64,000 nt of DNA from Ornithinimicrobium faecis (GTDB lineage Bacteria; Actinomycetota; Actinomycetes; Actinomycetales; Dermatophilaceae): assembly GCF_023923225.1 (NCBI RefSeq), contig NZ_CP099489.1, forward strand, positions 868,001 to 932,000, written 5' to 3'. Below the pieces are notes generated by a model that saw only the letters and a program-made list of their open reading frames with translations, searched no databases and was not told the DNA's origin. The translations under genes were made by a program, and so were the position numbers. This document shows, in pieces, positions 1-13,476 of the stretch (within the stretch, counting starts at the first letter, position 1; each line of letters opens with the position of its first letter).

Positions 1-578
1 GCAAGATCTACACCGAGGAATACCCCGAGAAGCCCCGCCCGACCGCGGCCCGCTTCCATGGCCGCCACCAGCTCAACCGCCACCCGGACGGGCTGGAGAA
101 GTGCGTCGGCTGCGAGTTGTGCGCGTGGGCGTGCCCGGCTGACGCGATCTACGTCGAGGGTGCGGACAACACCGAGGAGGCTCGATTCTCGCCCGGTGAG
201 CGCTACGGCCGCGTCTACCAGATCAACTACCTGCGCTGCATCTTCTGTGGGCTCTGCATCGAGGCGTGTCCCACCCGGGCCCTGACGATGACCAACGAGT
301 ACGAGCTCGCCGACAGCGAGCGCGCCCCGCTGATCTATGAGAAGCACCAGCTGCTGGCTCCGCTGAAGGAGGGGCAGCTGCCCCCGCCGTTCCCGATGGC
401 AGAGGGCGCCTCCGAGCGCGACTACTATCGCGGGGCCGTGACCGCACCGACGCTGGCCCAGCGTGACTATGCCTTCGCGCGTGACAAGGCGTCCCAGCGT
501 GCTGCCCAGGCTGAGCAGGCCGCGTCCGTCGCACCGGGTGACGAGCACGGCAACGACCACGAGGAGGTGACCCGGTGA
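1..578 (+). CDS. nuoI: NADH-quinone oxidoreductase subunit I (5' end outside window)
   Basis: This is the ferredoxin-like subunit that carries electrons through two [4Fe-4S] clusters (N6a/N6b) in the peripheral arm of complex I. The reading frame is open from base 3 and the start lies upstream of the window. Two complete cluster motifs are visible, [12 protein letters not shown] and [12 protein letters not shown]. After them comes the conserved NEYELA segment and a charged C-terminal tail. The stop overlaps the GTG start of nuoJ by 4 bases, so the two are translationally coupled. The nuoA-H genes presumably lie upstream, because what follows is the normal J-K-L-M-N order. Confidence 0.95.
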   Translation, partial: KIYTEEYPEKPRPTAARFHGRHQLNRHPDGLEKCVGCELCAWACPADAIYVEGADNTEEARFSPGERYGRVYQINYLRCIFCGLCIEACPTRALTMTNEYELADSERAPLIYEKHQLLAPLKEGQLPPPFPMAEGASERDYYRGAVTAPTLAQRDYAFARDKASQRAAQAEQAASVAPGDEHGNDHEEVTR

Positions 579-1372
579 GCGGAGGTGAGGCCCTGCTCTT
601 CTGGGTGCTCGGCCCCGCCTGCGTCCTGGGGGCTCTCGGGCTCCTGTTCGTGCGCAAGGCCGTGCATGCCGCGATGGCCATGGCGATGGTCATGGTCGGT
701 CTCGGCATCTTCTACATCGCCCAATACGCCGAGTTCGTCGGGATCATTCAGATCTTCGTCTACTCCGGTGCCGTCATGATGCTGTTCCTGTTCGTGGTCA
801 TGACCGTCGGTGTTGGCTCGACCACGTCCAGCATCGAAACCATCGGCGGTCAGCGCATCTGGGGATGGATCCTGGCACTGCTGTTCATGGGCCTGGCCAT
901 GTTCGGGCTCGGCAAGGTCACCTTCCCTGAGCCCGTGGGGCTGGAAGCAGCCCAGAGCGAGGGCACCGTCACCGCCCTGGCGCGGGAGATCTTCAGCCAC
1001 CAGGTCTTCAGCTTCGAGGTCCTCGGCTCACTGTTGGTGATCGCCGTGATGGGCGCCATGGTGCTCGCGCACCGCGAGCGGCTCACCCCGAAGCGCACGC
1101 AGCGCGAGCTCGCGGCCAACCGCATCCGCTCCAACACCTTCGTGGCGGGCAAGCCGGCGCCCGGTGTCTACGCCCGGCACAACGCGTCGGACACTCCGGC
1201 CCTGCTGCCGGACGGGACACCGGCCGAGCACTCTGTCCCGCGTGTGCTCGTCGCGCGTGGTCAGGCTCAGCCCGTGCCCTACCAGGGTGTTGACCCCTCC
1301 GGAGACCCGACCGAGACCGAGGCGGCGGACCGTCCGGTGCCGCCCACAACTGAGCGGGGGGAGCAGGCATGA
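575..1372 (+). CDS. nuoJ: NADH-quinone oxidoreductase subunit J
   Basis: Membrane-arm subunit of complex I with about five transmembrane helices in the first 170 residues. The conserved [16 protein letters not shown] segment, which includes the pi-bulge helix TM3, is present. At 265 residues it is longer than the usual 170-200. The extra is a hydrophilic C-terminal tail from about residue 175, rich in Pro, Arg and Thr and probably cytoplasmic. Such tails are common in actinobacterial NuoJ. It starts with GTG inside the nuoI stop and ends in an ATGA overlap with nuoK. Confidence 0.95.
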   Translation: MSGGEALLFWVLGPACVLGALGLLFVRKAVHAAMAMAMVMVGLGIFYIAQYAEFVGIIQIFVYSGAVMMLFLFVVMTVGVGSTTSSIETIGGQRIWGWILALLFMGLAMFGLGKVTFPEPVGLEAAQSEGTVTALAREIFSHQVFSFEVLGSLLVIAVMGAMVLAHRERLTPKRTQRELAANRIRSNTFVAGKPAPGVYARHNASDTPALLPDGTPAEHSVPRVLVARGQAQPVPYQGVDPSGDPTETEAADRPVPPTTERGEQA

Positions 1373-1668
1373 ACCTGTCCGCCTACATCTACCTGGCGAC
1401 GCTGCTCTTCACGATCGGTGCTCTGGTCGTCCTGCTGCGCCGCAACACCATCATCGTGTTCATGGGTGTCGAGCTCATGCTCAACGCCTGCAACCTGGCG
1501 CTCATCACCTTCGCGCGCATGCACGGCACCGTTGACGGGCAGGTCTATGCCCTGTTCGTCATGGTCGTCGCTGCCGCAGAGGTGGTCGTCGGACTGGCCA
1601 TCATCATGTCCATCTATCGGGCGCGTCGCTCGGCTTCGGTCGACGACGCCAACCTGCTGAAGCTGTAA
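1369..1668 (+). CDS. nuoK: NADH-quinone oxidoreductase subunit K
   Basis: Small (99 residues) three-helix membrane subunit of complex I, homologous to MrpC. The family segment [20 protein letters not shown] is present and carries the conserved membrane Glu on TM2. A second Glu lies in the [17 protein letters not shown] segment on TM3. Both acidic residues belong to the proton path. Its ATG overlaps the nuoJ stop (ATGA). A 12-base gap holding an AGGAGC ribosome binding site separates it from nuoL. Confidence 0.97.
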   Translation: MNLSAYIYLATLLFTIGALVVLLRRNTIIVFMGVELMLNACNLALITFARMHGTVDGQVYALFVMVVAAAEVVVGLAIIMSIYRARRSASVDDANLLKL

Positions 1669-1680
1669 GGAGCGAGCTGC

Positions 1681-3645
1681 GTGTCTGTTCTCGAGACATC
1701 GGTCGGCGTCGCACTCGCTGACCCCAGTGCGGTCCGGGCCGTGGAGGCCACCGGGACCTCGGCGCTGGCCTGGCTGCTGATCGCCCTGCCACTGCTGGGC
1801 GCCGCCCTGCTGCTGGTCGGTGGTCGGGCCACTGACACCTTCGGGCCACTGTTGGCCACCGTGCTGTCGTGGGGCAGCTTCGTCGTCGGCGCCCTCGTCG
1901 TTCTGCAGCTGTCCGGCCTGGGGGCCGACGAGCGCAGCATGTCGATCCCACTGTGGGACTGGGTGAGCGCCGGTGACCTGACGCTGCACGCTGGGTTGCT
2001 GGTCGACCCGCTGTCGATGGCGTTCGTGCTGCTGATCACCTTCGTCGGCTCACTGATCCACGTCTACTCCCTGGGCTACATGGCGGACGACCCGGACAAG
2101 CGCCGGTTCTTCGCCTACCTGAACCTCTTCGTCGCGGCGATGCTCATCCTGGTGCTGGCCGACTCCTACCTGCTGCTGTTCGTCGGCTGGGAGGGTGTGG
2201 GTCTGGCCTCCTACCTGCTCATCGGGTTCTGGAACCACAACCCGGCCTATGCCAGCGCGGCCAACAAGGCCTTTGTGGTGAACCGCATCGGAGACTTCGC
2301 CCTGCTCATCGCGATGGCCTGGATGCTGGCCACCTTTGGCGGGCTCGACTTCGCGACGGTCCACGGCGATGCCGCCTCGGCGACGCCCGCGGTGCTGACC
2401 GGCATCGGACTGCTGCTCCTGGCCGGGGCCTGTGGCAAGTCCGCCCAGTTCCCACTGCAGAGCTGGCTGGGCGACGCGATGGCCGGCCCGACACCGGTGT
2501 CGGCACTGATCCACGCCGCGACCATGGTCACCGCCGGTGTCTACCTCATCGTGCGCAGCCAGGCCATCTTCGATCTGACACCCGATGCCCGGCTGGCGGT
2601 CGCCATCGTCGGTGGCATCACCCTGCTGTTCGGTGCGATCGTCGGTTGCGCCAAGGACGACATCAAGAAGGCGCTGGCAGCCTCCACGATGAGCCAGATC
2701 GGCTACATGATGCTCGCGGCCGGCCTGGGCCCGATTGGCTACGCCTTCGCGATCTTCCACCTGATCACGCACGGCTTCTTCAAGGCCGGCATGTTCCTCG
2801 GTGCCGGCTCGGTCATGCACGGCATGGCCAACCGCGTCGACATGCGTCGCTTCGGCGGGCTCTCTCGCGTCATGAAGGTCACCTGGTTGACCTTCATGGC
2901 TGGCTGGCTGGCCATCCTGGGCGTGCCACCGTTTGCTGGGTTCTGGTCCAAGGACAAGATCATTGAGTCGGCCTTCGTCGACCAGGGCGCTGGCGCCTGG
3001 CAGCCGTGGGTCTTCGGTGGCGTGGCCCTGATCGGCGCCGGCATCACCGCCTTCTATATGTCGCGTCTGTTCTTCATGACCTTCCACGGCAAGACACGCT
3101 GGGAGGACGACATCGACCCCCACGAGTCACCGCTGTCCATGACGGTGCCGATGATGATCCTGGCGGTTGGCTCGGTCGCGCTGGGCTTCCTGCTCAGCTG
3201 GAACGACACCTTCACCAACTGGCTCGAGCCGGTCACTGGGCATGTGGAGCACCACGAGCCGGTGATCTCGGTGCCGGTGATCATGACGCTCACGCTGGTC
3301 CTCGTCGCGCTCGGCGCCGGCCTGGCCTGGCTCCGCTTCGGCCGCGACGAGGTGCCGGTGGTGGCTCCGGAGGCGTCCTTCGCGACCCGCGCGGCGCGCA
3401 AGGACCTGCTGCAGGACGAGTTCAACGAGACCTTCCTGCGCCGTCCTGGGGCGGCCCTCGTGGTCGGTCTTGAGGCCGCAGACAAGGACGTCGTCGACGG
3501 CGCCATGGTCGGCGGCACCAGCCGCGGCGTGGCCGGTCTGGCGAACGTCGTGCGACAGGCCCAGAACGGCTTTGTCCGCTCCTATGCCCTGACGATGCTC
3601 GCTGGCATCGTCGCCATCCTCGGTGCTGTGTGGGTGATTCAGTGA
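1681..3645 (+). CDS. nuoL: NADH-quinone oxidoreductase subunit L
   Basis: Distal antiporter-like proton-pumping subunit of complex I, 654 residues, of normal length. The pumping residues are recognisable: the TM5 Glu in VGWEGVGLASYLLIGFW and the TM7 Lys in CGKSAQFPLQSWLGDAM, followed by the GPTPVSALIHAATMVTAG signature. The C-terminal part carries the long lateral helix. The start is GTG 8 bases after AGGAGC at 1668-1673. Its stop TGA shares a base with the ATG of nuoM. Confidence 0.97.
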   Translation: MSVLETSVGVALADPSAVRAVEATGTSALAWLLIALPLLGAALLLVGGRATDTFGPLLATVLSWGSFVVGALVVLQLSGLGADERSMSIPLWDWVSAGDLTLHAGLLVDPLSMAFVLLITFVGSLIHVYSLGYMADDPDKRRFFAYLNLFVAAMLILVLADSYLLLFVGWEGVGLASYLLIGFWNHNPAYASAANKAFVVNRIGDFALLIAMAWMLATFGGLDFATVHGDAASATPAVLTGIGLLLLAGACGKSAQFPLQSWLGDAMAGPTPVSALIHAATMVTAGVYLIVRSQAIFDLTPDARLAVAIVGGITLLFGAIVGCAKDDIKKALAASTMSQIGYMMLAAGLGPIGYAFAIFHLITHGFFKAGMFLGAGSVMHGMANRVDMRRFGGLSRVMKVTWLTFMAGWLAILGVPPFAGFWSKDKIIESAFVDQGAGAWQPWVFGGVALIGAGITAFYMSRLFFMTFHGKTRWEDDIDPHESPLSMTVPMMILAVGSVALGFLLSWNDTFTNWLEPVTGHVEHHEPVISVPVIMTLTLVLVALGAGLAWLRFGRDEVPVVAPEASFATRAARKDLLQDEFNETFLRRPGAALVVGLEAADKDVVDGAMVGGTSRGVAGLANVVRQAQNGFVRSYALTMLAGIVAILGAVWVIQ

Positions 3646-5171
3646 TGTCAGACATGCCCTGGTTGACGATCCTGCTGGCGGTGCCTGCGCTGGGTGCTCT
3701 CGCCCTGGTCCTGATGCCCCGTGGCTTCGCCCGGTCCCGGGAGTTTGCCCTCGGGGTGTCCCTGGTCACCCTCGCGATCGCGCTGTTCGTCGGCCTCGAG
3801 TTCATCGTCGGCAACGGCCACGTCCAGCTGCAGGAGACCTACTCCTGGATCCCGCAGTTTGGCGTGAGCTTCGCCCTGGGCGTCGACGGCATCGCGCTGT
3901 CGATGATCCTGCTGAGCGTGATCCTGGTGCCGATCTGCCTGATCGCCGCCTGGGACGACGTCCCGTCCGACGGCACGCGGCGCCAGCAGGGCTACGTCGC
4001 GTGGATCCTGCTGCTCGAGGCCATGATGATCGGTGTCTTCGCGGCGACCGACGTCTTCCTCTTCTATGTCTTCTTCGAGGCCATGCTGGTCCCGGTCTAC
4101 TTCCTGATCGGGCAGTACGGCGGACCGGAGCGGGCGGCCGCAGCGACCAAGTTCCTGCTCTACTCCCTGCTCGGCGGACTGATCATGCTGGTGGCCGTCA
4201 TCGGTCTCTACGTGGCCGGCCCCGGCGGCAGCGAGGGCTTCCTGCTGGAGAACCTGACCGGCCTGGAGATCGGTGGGGTGACCGAGAAGCTGCTCTTCCT
4301 CGGCTTCTTCATCGCCTTCGCGATCAAGGCCCCAATGTTCCCGGTGCACACCTGGCTGCCCCAGGCAGCGACCGAGGCCCGGCCGTCCACGGCGGTCCTG
4401 CTGGTTGGGGTGCTCGACAAGGTTGGCACGTTCGGGATGCTGCGCTACTGCCTGCAACTGTTCCCCGAGGCCAGCAAGTGGGCGACCCCGTTGGTGCTGG
4501 TCCTCGCGGTGATCTCGATCATCTACGGCGCGCTGCTGGCCATCGGCCAGAAGGACATGATGCGCCTGATCGCGTTCACCTCGATCAGCCACTTCGGGTT
4601 CATCGTCCTGGGCATCTTCGCCATGACCACCATCAGCCAGACCGGGTCGACCCTCTACATGGTCAACCACGGCTTCACCACCGCGGCGCTGTTCCTCATC
4701 GCGGGCATGCTCATCGCCCGCCGCGGATCGCGCAACATCGCCGACTACGGCGGGTGGCAGCGGGTGACCCCGGTCATCGCCGGCACCCTGCTGGTGGCTG
4801 GCCTGTCCGGCCTCGCCCTGCCGGGCCTGAACGCCTTCGTCTCGGAGTTCATGGTCATCGTGGGCACCTTCCAGCGCTATCCGGCAGCCGCAGTGCTCGG
4901 CGCCACCGGCGTGATCCTGGCGGCGCTCTACATCCTGCTCTGGTATCAGAAGATCGCCACCGGCCCCAAGCCCGAGAACCTGTCGACCACCCGCGACATG
5001 ACGGTCCGTGAGAAGTTCGTCGTCGTGCCGCTCATCGGTGCCCTCCTCGTCCTCGGCTTCTATCCCAAGCCCGTCATCGACATGTTGGAGCCCGCGGTGA
5101 CCATCACCCTGCAGCACGTCGGAGTCACCGACCCGGCGCCCGCCACCTCCGCCGATGGGAGTGAGGGCTGA
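3645..5171 (+). CDS. nuoM: NADH-quinone oxidoreductase subunit M
   Basis: Antiporter-like proton-pumping subunit, 508 residues. The family signatures are FFEAMLVPVYFLIGQYGG (TM5 Glu) and FAIKAPMFPVHTWLPQA (TM7 Lys). I place the start at the ATG of the TGATG junction with nuoL. A GTG three bases earlier (3642) and another at 3630 are in frame, but they would lengthen the overlap with nuoL without reason. The stop overlaps the ATG of nuoN by one base. Confidence 0.96.
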   Translation: MSDMPWLTILLAVPALGALALVLMPRGFARSREFALGVSLVTLAIALFVGLEFIVGNGHVQLQETYSWIPQFGVSFALGVDGIALSMILLSVILVPICLIAAWDDVPSDGTRRQQGYVAWILLLEAMMIGVFAATDVFLFYVFFEAMLVPVYFLIGQYGGPERAAAATKFLLYSLLGGLIMLVAVIGLYVAGPGGSEGFLLENLTGLEIGGVTEKLLFLGFFIAFAIKAPMFPVHTWLPQAATEARPSTAVLLVGVLDKVGTFGMLRYCLQLFPEASKWATPLVLVLAVISIIYGALLAIGQKDMMRLIAFTSISHFGFIVLGIFAMTTISQTGSTLYMVNHGFTTAALFLIAGMLIARRGSRNIADYGGWQRVTPVIAGTLLVAGLSGLALPGLNAFVSEFMVIVGTFQRYPAAAVLGATGVILAALYILLWYQKIATGPKPENLSTTRDMTVREKFVVVPLIGALLVLGFYPKPVIDMLEPAVTITLQHVGVTDPAPATSADGSEG

Positions 5172-6700
5172 TGTTCGTCGCACCTGAGATCGACTATCTG
5201 GCGCTCCTGCCGCTCATCGTCGTCTTCGCTGGCGGTCTGATCGGCTGTCTGCTGGAGGGCTTCCTGAAGCGACAGCAGCGGGTCAGCGCCCAACTCTGGC
5301 TGACCATCGGCACGCTGGTGGTCGCGCTGGTCACCCTGATCTGGGTGGCCCGGGACAACCAGGGCATCACCGCGGCCGGGGCGGTCACCGTCGACGGCCC
5401 GACCCTGATGATCCAGGGACTCCTGCTGGTGCTGTCCATCCTGGGTGTGCTCGTGATGAGCGAGCGCCTGGGCGGCACGACACCGGATGCGTTCACCCAG
5501 TCCGGCGTCTCCGTCCCCGGGTCGGCCGAGGAGGCCGACGCGGTGCGTCTGGGCGGCACCACCACCGAGATCTACCCGCTGACACTGCTGGCCATCGGCG
5601 GCATGATGCTCTTCCCGGCGGCCAACGACCTGATCCTGATGTTCATCGCGCTCGAGATCCTCTCCCTGCCGCTGTACATCCTCTCCGGCCTGGCCCGGCG
5701 TCGTCGCCTGCTCTCGCAGGAGGCCGCGCTGAAGTACTTCCTGCTCGGTGCCTTCTCCTCCGCGTTCTTCCTGTTCGGTGCGGTCCTGCTCTACGGCTAC
5801 TCCGGCTCGATGCGCCTGGACGTGATCGCCGAGGCCATCGGCACGCAGACCGGCATGGACGGCCTGCTGATCCCCGGGATCCTGCTGCTGGCCACCGGTC
5901 TGCTCTTCAAGGTCGGCGCGGTGCCCTTCCACTCCTGGACCCCCGACGTCTATCAGGGCGCACCAACCCCGGTGACCGGCTTCATGGCCGCGTGCACCAA
6001 GGTCGCTGCCTTCGGGGCGATGCTCCGACTGTTCTACGTCGGTGTGGAGGCAGCCCGCCTCGACTGGCAGCCCATCCTGGCCGTCGTCGCGGCGATCACC
6101 ATGGTGGTCGGAGCGGTGGTGTCCATCGTGCAGACGGATATCAAGCGGATCCTGGCCTATTCCTCGATCGCCCACGCCGGCTTCATCCTCACCGGGCTGC
6201 TGGCCATGGAGCAGGTCGGCGCCTCGAGCACGATGTTCTACCTGGCGGCCTACGGCTTCATGACGGTGCCGGCCTTCGCGCTGGTGGCGCTGGTGCGCTC
6301 GGCCGGCAGCGAGGCCACCCACGTCAACCAGTGGTCCGGGTTGGGCAAGCGCTCACCGTGGATGGCCGCAGCCTTCTCGTTCCTGCTGCTGGCCTTCGCA
6401 GGGATCCCGCTGACCTCCGGGTTCACCGGCAAGTTTGCGGTCTTCGCAGCAGCGATCGCCAACGACTACGCCTGGCTCGCGGTGATCGGTGTCCTCGCCA
6501 GTGCCGTGACGGCCTACATCTACTTCAAGGTGATCGTCACGCTCTACTTCGGCGAGACCCGCACGGACACGGTGGTCGTCACCCCGTCCGCGCTGACGAC
6601 CTTCGCCGTCGTCTGCGGCGTTCTGGTGACCCTCGGCCTGGGCGTGGCTCCCGCGCCGGTCCTCGACCTGGCAGCCAACGCCGCGCAGTTCCTGCGGTGA
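5171..6700 (+). CDS. nuoN: NADH-quinone oxidoreductase subunit N
   Basis: Proximal antiporter-like subunit of the membrane arm, 509 residues. The TM5 Glu is in IALEILSLPLYILSGLARR and the TM7 Lys in LLFKVGAVPFHSWTPDVYQG. It closes the complex I operon. The gene after it overlaps its stop by 4 bases (GTGA), so the operon continues into quinone-tail synthesis. Confidence 0.97.
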   Translation: MFVAPEIDYLALLPLIVVFAGGLIGCLLEGFLKRQQRVSAQLWLTIGTLVVALVTLIWVARDNQGITAAGAVTVDGPTLMIQGLLLVLSILGVLVMSERLGGTTPDAFTQSGVSVPGSAEEADAVRLGGTTTEIYPLTLLAIGGMMLFPAANDLILMFIALEILSLPLYILSGLARRRRLLSQEAALKYFLLGAFSSAFFLFGAVLLYGYSGSMRLDVIAEAIGTQTGMDGLLIPGILLLATGLLFKVGAVPFHSWTPDVYQGAPTPVTGFMAACTKVAAFGAMLRLFYVGVEAARLDWQPILAVVAAITMVVGAVVSIVQTDIKRILAYSSIAHAGFILTGLLAMEQVGASSTMFYLAAYGFMTVPAFALVALVRSAGSEATHVNQWSGLGKRSPWMAAAFSFLLLAFAGIPLTSGFTGKFAVFAAAIANDYAWLAVIGVLASAVTAYIYFKVIVTLYFGETRTDTVVVTPSALTTFAVVCGVLVTLGLGVAPAPVLDLAANAAQFLR

Positions 6701-7716
6701 CCGGGCAGGACGTGTCCCCCCAGCTCGTCCCCGGTGTTGACTCGGACCTCAACGACCGGCTGCTGGCCGGTCTCGGTGCCGTCCAGCAGCGGTTGACGGA
6801 GGTCGTCGACCACGAGGACGAGTTCATCGCCGGGGCCGCGCGCTATCTCAGCGACGCTGGGGGCAAACGCTTCCGTCCGATGCTGACCCTGCTTGCTGCG
6901 GAGGTCGGTCCGCTCTCCTCCGAGGAGGTCGCGCAGACGCAGGTCGTCGACGCGGCCGTGGGGGTGGAGCTGACGCACCTGGCCTCGCTCTATCACGATG
7001 ACGTCATGGATGAGGCCGAGCTGCGCCGAGGCGTCCCCAGCGCCAATGTGGTGTTCGACAACTCGACCTCGATCCTGGTGGGGGACCTGCTCTTTGGCAC
7101 CGCCTCCAAGATCATCTCCGGGCTCGGGGCCGAGGCCGTGGGCATCCAGGCGGACACCTTCGTCCGGCTCTGCGCCGGGCAGATCCGCGACGACCGGCCC
7201 GTGCCGGCCGGTGCCGAGCCGGTTGAGCACTATCTCGGGGTCCTCGCCGACAAGACCGGCTCCCTCATCGCCACGGCTGCCCGCTATGGCGCCATGTTCT
7301 CTGGGTGCGACGCACCGACGGTCGCGCTGCTCACCGAGTACGGCGAGAAGGTTGGCATGGTCTTCCAACTCGCTGACGACCTGCTGGACATCGCCTCCGA
7401 CTCGGCGGACTCAGGCAAGACCCCGGGCACCGACCTGCGCGAGGGCAAGGCCACCCTGCCGGTGCTCATCGCCCGCGCCTCCAGCGACCCAGCCGACGAC
7501 CGGCTCAAGGAGCTGGTGGCTGGACCGATCCAGGACGAGGCCGAGCTGGCCGAGGCCCTGACGCTGCTGCGTGCCCACCCCGCGATGGACACCGCCCGGG
7601 CCCACACCCTGCGCGTGGCCGACGAGGCACGGGCGACGCTCGAGCCGCTCGGGGAGGGGCCTGCAGTCCAGGCGCTGCGCCTGCTCGTCGACGGCGTCGC
7701 CCTGCGCTCCTCCTGA
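6697..7716 (+). CDS. trans-polyprenyl diphosphate synthase (menaquinone side chain)
   Basis: All-alpha prenyltransferase, 339 residues, that condenses isopentenyl diphosphate onto an allylic primer. Both aspartate-rich motifs are intact: DDVMD at residues 101-105, and DDLLD at about 227-231 within FQLADDLLD. GGKRFRPML near residue 50 is the usual substrate Lys-Arg region. I start at the GTG that overlaps the nuoN stop; the same frame runs open further upstream inside nuoN. Placement directly after nuoN fits the synthase of the menaquinone tail (GrcC/HepT/IspB group), since menaquinone is the electron acceptor of complex I. Chain length cannot be read from the sequence. Confidence 0.93.
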   Translation: MTGQDVSPQLVPGVDSDLNDRLLAGLGAVQQRLTEVVDHEDEFIAGAARYLSDAGGKRFRPMLTLLAAEVGPLSSEEVAQTQVVDAAVGVELTHLASLYHDDVMDEAELRRGVPSANVVFDNSTSILVGDLLFGTASKIISGLGAEAVGIQADTFVRLCAGQIRDDRPVPAGAEPVEHYLGVLADKTGSLIATAARYGAMFSGCDAPTVALLTEYGEKVGMVFQLADDLLDIASDSADSGKTPGTDLREGKATLPVLIARASSDPADDRLKELVAGPIQDEAELAEALTLLRAHPAMDTARAHTLRVADEARATLEPLGEGPAVQALRLLVDGVALRSS

Positions 7717-7731
7717 GCCCAGGCTCACGCC

Positions 7732-8460
7732 ATGACCGTCCGCGTGGAGGACAGCGCCGCGCGCTGGCCGCAGGCCGGGACCGCCATCGTCGAGTGGACG
7801 CCACGAGCCCGGCTCACGGTTGAGCGTGCCTGGCTGTCACCAGAGGAGTTGACCCGCGGGCAGCGCCTCGTGCCACCGCTGGGGGAGCAGTGGCTGGCGG
7901 CCCGCTGCTGGGTCCGGGCCAGACTCGCCCTTCGGCTGGGGTGTGACCCCGCCGACGTCCCGCTGCTGGCCGACGAGCGAGGGCGGCTCTTCCTCGACGG
8001 GTGCGTTGGCCCCGGGGACTTCAACGTCTCCCACACCCAGCACGTGCTGGCGCTGGCCGTCTCCGGCAGCCGCGTGGGGGTCGACGTCGAGGAAGCACCA
8101 CCGGCCGGTGAGGATCTGGTCGCTCTGGCGCAGGTCGTCGGGACCGTCGAGGAGGTGGACCAGCTCCGCCACCTGCCAGAAACCGAGAGATCGGCGGCCT
8201 TCCAGCGCTGGTGGGTGCGCAAGGAGGCGGTCCTGAAGGCCGACGGCGCCGGGTTCCTGAGCGATCCCCGGCTGGTGCATGTCGGGGTCACCCAGGTCGA
8301 GGCACCGGAGCCATGGACCGTGCTGGACCACGGGCCTCTCCGGCACCCCGACGCTGAGGTGACCAGTCCGCATACGCTGCTGGCAACCGCCCACGACACC
8401 CCCTCAGGTGCCGTGTCGACGCGTGTCCTTCAGGTGTCGACTTCGACAACCCTGCGTTAG
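7732..8460 (+). CDS. Sfp-type 4'-phosphopantetheinyl transferase
   Basis: Transfers phosphopantetheine from CoA to the Ser of carrier domains. The 242-residue length fits the Sfp group. The Mg/CoA motif GVDVE is at residues 116-120 and the WWVRKEAVLKADG motif (K164, E165) follows. FNVSHT precedes GVDVE, as in the family. It lies 15 bases after the prenyl synthase and 66 bases before an NRPS with three carrier serines in the locus. It is therefore the likely activator of that assembly line, which is inference from position. No strong ribosome binding site is seen before the ATG. Confidence 0.92.
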   Translation: MTVRVEDSAARWPQAGTAIVEWTPRARLTVERAWLSPEELTRGQRLVPPLGEQWLAARCWVRARLALRLGCDPADVPLLADERGRLFLDGCVGPGDFNVSHTQHVLALAVSGSRVGVDVEEAPPAGEDLVALAQVVGTVEEVDQLRHLPETERSAAFQRWWVRKEAVLKADGAGFLSDPRLVHVGVTQVEAPEPWTVLDHGPLRHPDAEVTSPHTLLATAHDTPSGAVSTRVLQVSTSTTLR

Positions 8461-8526
8461 CATCTGGGACTGGCGAGATATGCCGCGGCCACAGGGGGTG
8501 GCCGGTCACGATCGTGGGGAGTTTTC

Positions 8527-13475
<4,949 letters not shown>

Positions 13476-13476
<1 letters not shown>

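Noticed and set aside
2050..3123. Large antisense frames over nuoL, nuoM, nuoN and nuoL2
   Set aside because: His/Asp/Gln/Arg-rich translations typical of the reverse strand of hydrophobic high-GC genes; no domains or start signals.
5992..6696. Extension of the prenyl synthase into nuoN
   Set aside because: The sequence there is a frame-shifted reading of nuoN; the GTG overlapping the nuoN stop fits the family length.
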